A DNA stretch of 64,000 bases, taken from an uncultured Pirellulaceae bacterium (GTDB lineage: Bacteria > Planctomycetota > Planctomycetia > Pirellulales > Pirellulaceae). Made by a program: the position numbers and the translations under genes. Positions within the stretch are counted from its first letter, which is position 1. Every line of letters starts with the position of its first letter. This document shows, piece by piece, positions 8,812-16,229 of the stretch. The DNA is taken from NCBI GenBank assembly GCA_937928215.1, contig CALFWL010000016.1, positions 1-64,000 on the forward strand, given 5' to 3'. The notes below the pieces were generated by a model, which did no database searches, was not told where the DNA came from, and saw nothing but the letters and a program-made list of their open reading frames with translations.

Positions 8812-9927
8812 TCACGGCGTTGCGATCTTGCACAGCGTTTCGATACCTCGTTCGATCACGGAGTCGTCCACCGCGTACGAAATGCGGAAGTGAGTGTCGT
8901 GGTCACTGAAGATGTTTCCCGGAATCACCATCATGTTGTTCTCGATCGCTCTTTCGACAAACTCCTGCCCGGTTCCCCACGGAAGTTTCGGATAAATATA
9001 AAACGCACCGCCGGGTTGGACAATTTCGTAATGATCACCAATGCCCTCGATGAATCGATCACGCTTGGATCGGTAACGATCGACATAAGGCGTCATATCA
9101 AAATCCATCGCCGCCGCTCCCGCCCATTGAGCCGGTTGCGGAGCACATACAAACGTGTACTGCTGGATCTTCAGCATTGTCTGCATCAAGTGCTTGGGGC
9201 CGTGAACGTAACCGACTCGCAGGCCCGTCATCGCGTACGTTTTTGAGAAGCCATCGATCACGATCGTGTTTGGATTGTACTTCGCGGCAGAAACATGAGG
9301 CTGGTCGTAAACGAACTTGCTGTAGATCTCGTCCGAGACCAATGCAATGCCCTTTGAATGAGCCAGCTCGGCGACCGCTTTGATTTCTTCCTCGCTGTAG
9401 CACACCCCCGTTGGGTTCGAAGGACTGTTCAGAATGATCATCTTCGTACGGTCGGTGATGGCGGATTCCAGCTGATCGATATCGATCTTGAAGTCCGGAA
9501 ACGTGCTCAGTTTAACGCTCTTGCCGCCCGCAAGTTCGATAATCGCAGGGTACATCACGAAAAATGGATCGAAGTAAATCACTTCATCGCCCGCATTGAT
9601 CAACGACAACACGGACAGCAGCAAGCCGCCACTCGTTCCACTGCAAACGAACAGCTCGCGGTCGTCGTGACCAAACGTCGCATCCACTTCGGCTTGCAGT
9701 TTCTCACGTAGAACGGGCATCCCCTGAGTCAATGCATAGCCGTTCTTGCCGTCGCGAATGGCTTGGATCAATGCCTCTTTGATCGGTGGCGGTACGTCAA
9801 AGTCCGGTTGTCCAATCGACAGGTTGATCGGATCCTTCAGCTTGGCCGCGAGGTCAAACATCCGACGGATTCCGCTGGAATCAAAATTACGAGTACGATC
9901 GGCGATCCAATGGTCGAATTCCGACAT
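8812..9927 (-). CDS. Class I/II pyridoxal-phosphate aminotransferase (aspartate aminotransferase type)
   Basis: 371 residues, fold type I. Key residues are visible: the NPTG motif (Asn171), Asp199 and Tyr202 in SDEIYSKFVYD, the Schiff-base lysine Lys229 in DGFSKTYAMTGLRVGY, and a C-terminal Arg in THFRISYA that would hold the substrate carboxylate. It transfers an amino group between an amino acid and a 2-oxo acid. Substrate preference (aspartate, aromatic or other) cannot be told from motifs alone. The ATG at 9927 fits the family N-terminus. It is divergent from purF over a 254-bp intergenic region. Confidence 0.9.
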   Translation of the reverse strand: MSEFDHWIADRTRNFDSSGIRRMFDLAAKLKDPINLSIGQPDFDVPPPIKEALIQAIRDGKNGYALTQGMPVLREKLQAEVDATFGHDDRELFVCSGTSGGLLLSVLSLINAGDEVIYFDPFFVMYPAIIELAGGKSVKLSTFPDFKIDIDQLESAITDRTKMIILNSPSNPTGVCYSEEEIKAVAELAHSKGIALVSDEIYSKFVYDQPHVSAAKYNPNTIVIDGFSKTYAMTGLRVGYVHGPKHLMQTMLKIQQYTFVCAPQPAQWAGAAAMDFDMTPYVDRYRSKRDRFIEGIGDHYEIVQPGGAFYIYPKLPWGTGQEFVERAIENNMMVIPGNIFSDHDTHFRISYAVDDSVIERGIETLCKIATP

Positions 9928-10093
9928 CGAGAGACTCTTTCACTTGTTAACAGAAGGCAATCGTTACAGGCCGTCCAGCATTGTAGTGGACGGGATTGAG
10001 AGCCCCAAGCGAGGCAACGATCCCATCGTTCATCGTCGGATAGCCGTACACCAAGTTTCACGCGGCCCGCTGCCCGTGCGGACATGACAGCGC

Positions 10094-10122
10094 TTGTGAT
10101 AAACAACTGACCACTCTAGAAT
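10094..10122 (+). promoter_or_regulatory. Candidate sigma-70 promoter for purF
   Basis: TTGTGA (10094-10099), a 17-bp spacer, then TAGAAT (10117-10122), about 60 bp before the purF ATG. Both hexamers are close to the bacterial consensus. The same two hexamers with the same 17-bp spacing occur upstream of the nucleoside hydrolase gene at 14927-14955. Confidence 0.45.
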
Positions 10123-10181
10123 CGCCACCTCTTGATCCAAACTCCCGCTTATGCCCTAGCCAAAGTCTGCGTGTTGCCCCG

Positions 10182-11786
10182 ATGAGCGAACTTCATCATG
10201 AGTGCGGTGTGGCCGCGATCTATCATTTGCCTTCTGCTGAGCCCAGTCCGCTGTGCCCAGGCGACAATGCTCAACTGGCTTCCACGCTCGTCCCCAGAAT
10301 GCTGCTGGACATGCAGAATCGCGGCCAGTTGTCAGCAGGTCTGTCGAGGTTCCATCCCGCCCCGACCAATGGCCAGCTGATCGACACGCACCGCGACATT
10401 GGCAGCGTGCAGGAGGTCTTTCGCATGTCGCACAGCGGCAAGGCTGAAAGCCTGATGAAGGAATACAGCGGCCCCGCAGCGATCGGTCATGTGCGTTACG
10501 CGACCTGTGGTAAAGACGATCGAAGTTATGCTCAGCCGTTTGAAAACCACCACTTCAATCGCCGCCAATGGTTCACGTTTGCGTTCAATGGCCAACTGGC
10601 AAATTATCGTGAGCTTGCTGATCAAATGCTGTCGGAGCCGGACAACCACTTGGTCCGCAGTACCGATACTGAAGTACTGATGCATGAGTTTTCACGTCGG
10701 CTGGCAGAAAACCCAAACGAATCGCTCGTGGACATGATGAGCGCCGTGGCAGAACGCCTGGACGGAGCGTGGTCGCTGGCCTTGCTGAGCGCTAAGGGTG
10801 ATCTGCTGATCGCGCGAGACCCGCTGGGCATCAAACCGCTCTGCTACGCCACCGACGGAGCCCTGTTCGCAGCCGCCAGCGAAAGCGTCGCTTTGCTGAA
10901 CCTTGGCTACGAACGGGAGCAGATCAAATCTCTGGCTCCCGGTCACGCGATCACGATCGTCGACGGGGAGATGAAGATCGAACCGTTCACCGAGGTTCGT
11001 GGCCAAGCCCATTGCTTTTTCGAATGGATTTATTTTGCCAATGTCGCCAGCACCTTGGATGATCGTGGCGTTTACACGACTCGGACCGAACTTGGACGCG
11101 AACTGGCCGACATCGAACGCGAAGCCGGTTTGATCACCATCGATGAAAACACCATCGTCGTGCCGGTTCCCGATACCAGCAAAGCCGCCGCGGACAGTAT
11201 GGCGTTTCACATGAAGGTGCCGTCGCGTGAGGGATTGATCCGGAACCGATACAGTGGCCGTACTTTTATCGAATCCACTCAGAAAGCTCGCACCCATCGA
11301 GCGAAAATCAAATACACGCCGCTTCGTGAGGTGCTTGAAGGCAAGCGAGTGATTTTGGTCGAGGATTCGATTGTGCGTTCGACTACGATGAAAGCGCTGT
11401 TGCAACGGATTCGCGACGAAGGTCGAGCGAAAGAGATTCACGTGCGAGTTGCCTGTCCTCCCATCGTCGCGCCGTGCTTTTACGGGATCGACATGTCGAC
11501 GATCGATCAGCTTTTTGCTCCACGTTACTACGTGCCGGGCGAGCCGCTGACATTCGAGATTCAGGACCAGATGGCGGCCGATCTCGGCTGTGATTCGCTT
11601 CGATATTTGCCGATCGAATCGGTGGCTCGTGCGATCGGCATCGCAAAAGATGGACTCTGTCAGGCGTGCATCAGTTGCGATTACCCCACCGAGACCGGCC
11701 AGCGGCTGTATCAGATCGATCGTGAAGGATTTTTGGCCGGGAAAAAATCGGCTGGTGGCCGAGCGTTCGATCCTGCGGGAGCGTAG
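10182..11786 (+). CDS. purF: Amidophosphoribosyltransferase (iron-sulfur type)
   Basis: 534 residues. Catalyses the first committed step of purine synthesis, PRPP plus glutamine to phosphoribosylamine. The glutaminase nucleophile is Cys8 in ECGVAAIY, preceded by a short propeptide (MSELHHE) that must be cleaved. The PRPP-binding loop [13 protein letters not shown] lies near 390-402. Four cysteines at the positions that hold the 4Fe-4S cluster in the Bacillus-type enzyme are present: Cys278, Cys432 (PCFYGID), Cys493 and Cys496 ([12 protein letters not shown]). The cluster is therefore expected, with oxygen sensitivity likely. No Shine-Dalgarno sequence is obvious before the ATG at 10182, and no other purine gene is adjacent. 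Confidence 0.92.
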   Translation: MSELHHECGVAAIYHLPSAEPSPLCPGDNAQLASTLVPRMLLDMQNRGQLSAGLSRFHPAPTNGQLIDTHRDIGSVQEVFRMSHSGKAESLMKEYSGPAAIGHVRYATCGKDDRSYAQPFENHHFNRRQWFTFAFNGQLANYRELADQMLSEPDNHLVRSTDTEVLMHEFSRRLAENPNESLVDMMSAVAERLDGAWSLALLSAKGDLLIARDPLGIKPLCYATDGALFAAASESVALLNLGYEREQIKSLAPGHAITIVDGEMKIEPFTEVRGQAHCFFEWIYFANVASTLDDRGVYTTRTELGRELADIEREAGLITIDENTIVVPVPDTSKAAADSMAFHMKVPSREGLIRNRYSGRTFIESTQKARTHRAKIKYTPLREVLEGKRVILVEDSIVRSTTMKALLQRIRDEGRAKEIHVRVACPPIVAPCFYGIDMSTIDQLFAPRYYVPGEPLTFEIQDQMAADLGCDSLRYLPIESVARAIGIAKDGLCQACISCDYPTETGQRLYQIDREGFLAGKKSAGGRAFDPAGA

Positions 11787-11813
11787 TGAGACGTGATACG
11801 TTCTCCCCAAACT

Positions 11814-12386
11814 CTAAGGTAGCTCGTCGGCCTCCTGTAGTACCTGCTGAAGCAGCGACGTCAGTTCATTTTCAGCTGCAAACTCGGTCACGAAATCTTG
11901 CTCCGTTTTTGAGCAACGCAGCATCAGTTGCCGCAAGTCTCGGCGGCTCTTGTGGCTTCCCTTGCTGATCCAAACTAACTTGGATGAAGCGGCGTCTTGG
12001 CGAGATACGATTGGCAAGATGATGTTTTCGAAAATTTCCATCTGATTGGAGCGGCTGAGTTCGCCGCCGATCAACTCTCGCGGATAGAGGTCCAACTTCA
12101 ACGATTCATCGGGATCGAAAAGCTGAAACATACGCTTCTGTTCGATGGCAATGCTCATCGCGTTGCGGTCGAACAAAAAACCGACAAGGGAAAATTCATC
12201 AGCCAACTGGACGGCCCGCTCTGTCGCCGCCGAGTTTTCGATAACGATGTCGATGTCCTGCGTCAGCCGAGGCTCTCCATAGGCCGATCCTGTCACACCA
12301 CCTGTCAAGTGAAACGCAACTTTGTTTCGTTGCAGAACGGAAACCAGCTTCAACACGGTGTCCTGAAACGCGCTAATCGGGAACAT
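11814..12386 (-). CDS. Nucleotidyltransferase-like protein, possible toxin of a two-gene module
   Basis: 190 residues. The motif GGVTGSAYGEPRLTQDIDIVI (residues about 29-49), with its G-S and the D-x-D pair, marks the polymerase-beta-type nucleotidyltransferase fold seen in AbiEii, MenT and DUF6036-type proteins. A further acidic site is plausible at KLDLYP (about residues 97-102). It overlaps the preceding small gene by 14 bp, so translation is probably coupled. This small-gene-then-nucleotidyltransferase layout resembles type II or IV toxin-antitoxin modules, but similar proteins also occur as uncharacterised housekeeping pairs. The target is unknown. It converges with purF, leaving only 27 bp between stops. 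Confidence 0.75.
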   Translation of the reverse strand: MFPISAFQDTVLKLVSVLQRNKVAFHLTGGVTGSAYGEPRLTQDIDIVIENSAATERAVQLADEFSLVGFLFDRNAMSIAIEQKRMFQLFDPDESLKLDLYPRELIGGELSRSNQMEIFENIILPIVSRQDAASSKLVWISKGSHKSRRDLRQLMLRCSKTEQDFVTEFAAENELTSLLQQVLQEADELP

Positions 12387-12612
12387 CGGCCAGCAGCCCT
12401 TCGAGCAGTGTTTTCATGCCTGGTTCCGAGCCATACATCCTTATTGCGACCAGCAACTTCAGCCGCGGGATGCTCGCGTTGGGATGTTCACTTCGGATTT
12501 GACGCCCAATGAACTCACGTGACCAGTTAAACATCGCCTGAGATCTTGCCACCTTTTGGGCGGGTGTCATCCCATCGATCGCGGCTTGATAAAGTTCTTC
12601 AACGTAGGACAT
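12373..12612 (-). CDS. Small protein upstream of nucleotidyltransferase, possible antitoxin
   Basis: 79 residues, starting MSYVEELYQAAIDGMTP. It contains basic stretches (KVARSQAMFNWSREFIGRQIR) and is predicted largely helical. An in-frame ATG at 12651 would add 13 residues, but that region runs into a repeat element, so 12612 is preferred. Its 14-bp overlap with the nucleotidyltransferase gene suggests co-translation. Position and size suit an antitoxin or accessory subunit; this is inference from gene order only, as I do not recognise the family. Confidence 0.65.
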   Translation of the reverse strand: MSYVEELYQAAIDGMTPAQKVARSQAMFNWSREFIGRQIRSEHPNASIPRLKLLVAIRMYGSEPGMKTLLEGLLADVPD

Positions 12613-12644
12613 GGAAGGCCGATCGCGAAACCCGAATGAATGAC

Positions 12645-12750
12645 TGAACACTCACGAATTAATAACCTGCGGATTTGTAAGACGATTAAGCGGTGAAATA
12701 CGTGAGTTTCGGGTACTCGAATTCGTCACTTATTTCTTGGTGAGCGCTAA
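12645..12750. repeat. Near-palindromic element, copy 2 (subfamily C)
   Basis: About 106 bp with imperfect inverted ends: TGAACACTCACG on the left and GTGAGCGCTAA on the right. Counting the first 31 bases of each arm inward, 20 agree by eye. The left 39 bases match the end of the element at 59068 in 27 positions, including TGCGGAT, so it belongs to the same superfamily. It fills most of the gap between the small protein gene and trmB. Unlike other copies it does not touch a stop codon; it lies upstream of the 79-residue gene and could carry or disturb its promoter. Confidence 0.6.
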
Positions 12751-12807
12751 GCGTCGTGATTGACATCGTATGCCAACCGACTGGCCAATTCAATCAAGCT
12801 CATGCCG

Positions 12808-13452
12808 TCATGCTGGTTTGTGAAACTGTGACCGGAATACGTTGTGGTCGTGCTTTCTCATGCGACGCTCGAAATGAGTGCGATAGTCCATGTCGTGCTC
12901 GGCCGGCGTCTCTTCCACCGGATGAGGCCCGGTCAGTGAACTGTGCTCTTTCATCAGGCCGCACGTTTCTTCGTAGTACTCTTCGACGTCTGTCCAAAAG
13001 TGGAATACGCCGCCGGGAATCAGCACTCGCTGCAGGTCGCTGATAAACTGAGGTTGCATGACTCGACGGCGTCGATGTCTTTCTTTCCACCACGGATCAG
13101 GAAAGTAAACATGCACCGCGACCGCACAGGCGTCAGGTAGAAAGTCGCGGAACATCTTCAGTCCGTCCCCCACCATCATGTGAGCGTTGGCTCGTTCGTT
13201 TTTGGCCAGTTTGTACGCCGCAAACCGGCAGTATTTTCGCGCGATTTCGTTCCCCAGAAAATTTCGCTCAGGGACTCGGCCCGATTCGTTGAGCACGAAC
13301 AAACCTTTGCCGCTGCCAATTTCAATCTCAAGATCAGCCGTTTGCCCAAACAGCATCTGAGGATCGAACGGATCGGTCAGATCTTCTACGTCGGACAGGT
13401 GGCCGCTGAAATCGACTGCGGGATCAATCTTGGGAAGTGTGCGTCGGCCCAT
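12808..13452 (-). CDS. trmB: tRNA (guanine-N7-)-methyltransferase
   Basis: 214 residues, normal for TrmB, which methylates G46 in the variable loop of tRNAs. The SAM motif EIGSGKGLFV, the FLGNEIARKYCRFAA segment and the signature VHVYFPDPWWKERHRRRRV are diagnostic. The C-terminus holds the usual TxFE-like motif in altered form (THFERRM). The ATG at 13452 is preceded by three short tandem repeats rather than a clear ribosome-binding site. The gene is followed by a repeat element in the direction of transcription. Confidence 0.92.
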   Translation of the reverse strand: MGRRTLPKIDPAVDFSGHLSDVEDLTDPFDPQMLFGQTADLEIEIGSGKGLFVLNESGRVPERNFLGNEIARKYCRFAAYKLAKNERANAHMMVGDGLKMFRDFLPDACAVAVHVYFPDPWWKERHRRRRVMQPQFISDLQRVLIPGGVFHFWTDVEEYYEETCGLMKEHSSLTGPHPVEETPAEHDMDYRTHFERRMRKHDHNVFRSQFHKPA

Positions 13453-13457
13453 GTTTT

Positions 13458-13497
13458 GAATTCGGAGGTCGAAATTCGGAGATCGGAATTCAGGTCG
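13458..13497. repeat. Three tandem ~14-bp repeats upstream of trmB
   Basis: Units GAATTCGGAGGTCG, AAATTCGGAGATCG and a shortened GAATTCAGGTCG follow one another directly just before the trmB start codon. They could be a binding site for a regulator or a simple slippage product. Nothing else in the window matches them. Confidence 0.6.
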
Positions 13498-13518
13498 TGT
13501 CGACGCAGCAGAGCGGGC

Positions 13519-13620
13519 CTATGGAGTTTTGATCTTCTTATTCTTTGCTTTGCGACCGCGGTTGTTGGCGGGGCGTTTGCCGTGGTTGGCTTTTTTGACT
13601 TTGTGGCTTGGCTTGGCCAT
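13519..13620 (-). CDS. 33-residue highly basic protein
   Basis: The peptide starts MAKPSHKVKKANHGKRPANN and ends KNKKIKTP. Of 33 residues, 15 are Lys, Arg or His and none is acidic. A strong Shine-Dalgarno sequence (AGGAG) sits 7 bases before the ATG at 13620, which is unusually good for this window and supports real translation. Size and charge suit a ribosomal or nucleic-acid-binding peptide comparable to the small ribosomal protein bTHX, but I see no clear homology and this remains speculation. It lies between trmB and trpD on the same strand, about 66 bp from the trmB start. It is too short for standard gene finders and easily missed. Confidence 0.7.
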   Translation of the reverse strand: MAKPSHKVKKANHGKRPANNRGRKAKNKKIKTP

Positions 13621-13725
13621 GACGGGACTCCTGAAATCGGATTAATTTGAAGCGACATAAACTAACAGGCGCTGGGGCTTCCGAAAAGGTCTAACGTCCA
13701 ATCGACACCGACGAATCTTGCGAAA

Positions 13726-14739
13726 TCAGCCTCGATTGGTCAGTTTGACCAAATCTTTGAGCGTTTCGGAGGCTTGGCCCCGGTCGATTGCCGTCGCACA
13801 ACGGTCGGCCCCAATGGCCAGCGAGTCCGCCAAGCCGGAAACCCACAATGCGGCAGCCGCGTTGGCGACCACGATATCACGAGCCGGTCCCAGTTCGCCC
13901 GAAAGCACCCGGTGAATCAATTCAGCGCTCTCTGTGGGGTCCTCGACTTGCAGCATCGTCATATCACCGGGCTCGATCCCGAAATCGGACGGGGCGAAGG
14001 AGCCCTCGGTCACCACGGTGCCTCGGACTTCCGAGACATCAGTCGCCTCGTCGATGGAGATTTCTCCCAGCCCATCACGCGAATGGACAACGATCGAGCG
14101 TTCGGTTCCCAGTAGTGAAAGCGCGTTGGCGACCAGGTCACGCGTTTCGCCTCGACCGGCTCCGAGCACCTGATGCGGGGCCGCGGCGGGATTGCAGAGC
14201 GGCCCCAGCAAGTTGAAGATCGTCGGGTGGTCTAGGCTGCGTCGCACCGACATCACGTGCTTGACTGACGGGTGAAACAGTGGAGCGAAACAGAAACACA
14301 AACCGATCTGGTTCAGGCACTCTTGAACGATCTCGTGTGAGCATTCGAGGTTGACGCCCAGTTCGGCTAGTACGTCAGCAGAGCCCGTTTTGCTGGTCGA
14401 TTTTCGATTGCCGTGTTTGGCGACGGCGGCTCCTGCGGATGCGGCAACAATCGCGGCCGTGGTGCTGATATTGAACGTGCCCGACTTTCCTCCACCGGTG
14501 CCACACGTGTCAACGATGTGTTCGCGACGGGACTCGATCGGTTTCATGTGCTTTCGCATCGCGCTGGCAGCACCGGCTAATTCCTCGACCGTTTCACCTT
14601 TGTCATACAAAGCGACCAACAGGTCACGGATCTGTTTGTCACTGCTTTTGCCCTGCATGATCCAATCGATCAATTCGTCCATTTGCGGCATCGTCAGAGA
14701 GTCGCCGCTTCGAACGTGGTCGATCGCTTCTTTAATCAT
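13726..14739 (-). CDS. trpD: Anthranilate phosphoribosyltransferase
   Basis: 337 residues. Joins anthranilate to PRPP in tryptophan synthesis. The PRPP-binding motif DTCGTGGGKSGTFNIST is present, with the second motif KHGNRKSTSKTGSADVLAELG and the anthranilate-side segment LLGPLCNPA. The start is the ATG at 14739, which gives the usual N-terminus MIKEAIDHVRSG; the open frame extends 41 codons further without a reason to use them. No other trp gene is adjacent, so the pathway is dispersed, as is common in planctomycetes. Confidence 0.93.
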   Translation of the reverse strand: MIKEAIDHVRSGDSLTMPQMDELIDWIMQGKSSDKQIRDLLVALYDKGETVEELAGAASAMRKHMKPIESRREHIVDTCGTGGGKSGTFNISTTAAIVAASAGAAVAKHGNRKSTSKTGSADVLAELGVNLECSHEIVQECLNQIGLCFCFAPLFHPSVKHVMSVRRSLDHPTIFNLLGPLCNPAAAPHQVLGAGRGETRDLVANALSLLGTERSIVVHSRDGLGEISIDEATDVSEVRGTVVTEGSFAPSDFGIEPGDMTMLQVEDPTESAELIHRVLSGELGPARDIVVANAAAALWVSGLADSLAIGADRCATAIDRGQASETLKDLVKLTNRG

Positions 14740-15101
14740 GGTTGACTCTGGTAAATTCTTACGGGCAATATGGTTTCGTGTTCTCGCGACTTCGAGACGA
14801 ATCGTTTCATCTGAAACGGATGGCGTCGCAGAGTGTGAGGCTTGGCCAGCGGGTCTTGACAAATCCCGCAGTCGTTAAATCTTGTCGCAGGGCGGCAGGA
14901 CGAACTGATCGAGAAACGTTTTTCTATTGTGACCAGACTGTCACGCCCATAGAATTTCGGCTTACTGGCACAGTCTTTGTTATTTTTCTTTTCGCCTGAT
15001 TCGGATCAGCGGAACGGCTATCAGCATACCCCTTGTGTCGCAGATAATCGAGTCCGTTCAGATCGGACAGTCTCGTTCCACTACTTTCAGAGCCTCACTA
15101 C
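14740..15101. other. 362-bp divergent intergenic region
   Basis: Lies between trpD and the nucleoside hydrolase gene, which point away from each other. It holds one good promoter candidate (14927-14955). I see no gene, RNA structure or repeat in the rest. Confidence 0.6.
14927..14955 (+). promoter_or_regulatory. Candidate sigma-70 promoter for the nucleoside hydrolase gene
   Basis: TTGTGA, 17-bp spacer, TAGAAT, identical in hexamers and spacing to the candidate upstream of purF. The spacer begins a GTGAC/GTCAC inverted repeat (14929-14944) that could be an operator. The start codon is about 150 bp downstream, so the leader would be long. Confidence 0.4.
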
Positions 15102-16046
15102 ATGTCACGCAAGGTCATTGTTGATTGCGATTTGGGTATCGACGATGCCGTCGCCTTATGCATGTTGCTACTGGACGAACAGCTGGATGTGATCGCGGTG
15201 ACTGCCACCGAAGGAGTCGTCGCGGCCGATCAAGCCAACCATAATCTGCAGGCGATCGTCACTGAAATCGACCCGGTTCGCCATCCTCGACTGGGGCTCG
15301 CGTCACCAGCTTTGGATGCTCCGGCTGTCGATACACGCTTTCTTTTTGGTAATGACGGGCTGGGAAACAGTGATTTGAAGGCTTCGCAGCGCCAACACAC
15401 CATGGTATCCGACAAGCTAATCGTCGATTGTGCTCGAGCTCATCCAGAACAGGTGACGCTGCTGTGCTTGGGGCCACTGACCAATCTGGCTCGAGCCATT
15501 CGCCGCGAGCCGAACTTGCCTTCGATGCTCAGTCAGGTCGTGATGGTAGGCGGGAGCTTGACCGCGACCGGGAACATATCCCCCTGCAGCGAGTTTAATT
15601 TCTTCTTCGACCCCGTCGCCGCGCGGGAAGTACTGGCGACTCGGATGACGAAGTCACTGATTCCACTCGATTTGGTCCGAGAAGTCACTTTTGGTTTTAA
15701 CCTGATGGACGAACTTCCCAGCGAGAGCACGCGAGTCGGTTATTTTCTGAAACAGATCTTCCCCTTCGCGTTTCGCGCGTTTCGACAACGATTGGGCTTG
15801 GAAAATATCACGCTCAATGATGCAGTCGGCGCGCTGGCGTTGATGGACGAAGATCTGTTCGACTTCGAACCGATGGTTGCTGATGTCGAGACCGAAGGTG
15901 AACTGACTCGTGGAATGCTGGTGCTTGATCGCCGCGGGGACTCGCGCGAGACGCCAAACTTGTCCATTGCCACGCAGTTGCGGACCGACGCGGCTTACCA
16001 GCAACTGATCGATCGCTTGATGATGGCGGGAAACCGGACGAAGTAA
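15102..16046 (+). CDS. Inosine/uridine-preferring nucleoside hydrolase family protein
   Basis: 314 residues. Hydrolyses the N-glycosidic bond of ribonucleosides. The calcium-binding N-terminus DCDLGIDDA (Asp8, Asp10, Asp14, Asp15) is the family hallmark, and GNISPCSEFNFFFDPVAA matches the second conserved block (GN..P.aEFN...DP.AA). The first Asp-Thr-Asp of the classic motif reads Asp-Cys-Asp here. No transporter or other salvage gene adjoins it, so the physiological substrate is open. Its TAA stop forms the first bases of a repeat element. Confidence 0.88.
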   Translation: MSRKVIVDCDLGIDDAVALCMLLLDEQLDVIAVTATEGVVAADQANHNLQAIVTEIDPVRHPRLGLASPALDAPAVDTRFLFGNDGLGNSDLKASQRQHTMVSDKLIVDCARAHPEQVTLLCLGPLTNLARAIRREPNLPSMLSQVVMVGGSLTATGNISPCSEFNFFFDPVAAREVLATRMTKSLIPLDLVREVTFGFNLMDELPSESTRVGYFLKQIFPFAFRAFRQRLGLENITLNDAVGALALMDEDLFDFEPMVADVETEGELTRGMLVLDRRGDSRETPNLSIATQLRTDAAYQQLIDRLMMAGNRTK

Positions 16047-16149
16047 GCACCCGCAATGATGTAAGTTGATATTACCCGAGAAAAGATGACCACCTATTCT
16101 CACGTCATCAGCAATCTTGATGCCAGAGAGCTTATGCCCCGGGTGCTTA
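16044..16149. repeat. Near-palindromic 106-bp element, copy 3 (subfamily A)
   Basis: Inverted copy of the element at 1796-1902. It starts TAAGCACCCGC on the TAA stop codon of the nucleoside hydrolase gene and ends GGGTGCTTA. The terminal inverted repeats continue as GTAAGTTG on one side and AGCTTATG on the other. It lies between two convergent genes, as does copy 1. Confidence 0.8.
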
Positions 16150-16229
16150 GGTCGACTGGAGCCTGCGGTCGTAAGATCGCGTGTGCAGAAGACGGTCACA
16201 CGTTCGCTCCATTCTGATGCAGGCAACAG

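Noticed and set aside
13386-13658. Leftward open frame of 90 codons covering the start of trmB
   Set aside because: Shadow of the 33-residue basic gene and the trmB start in another frame.
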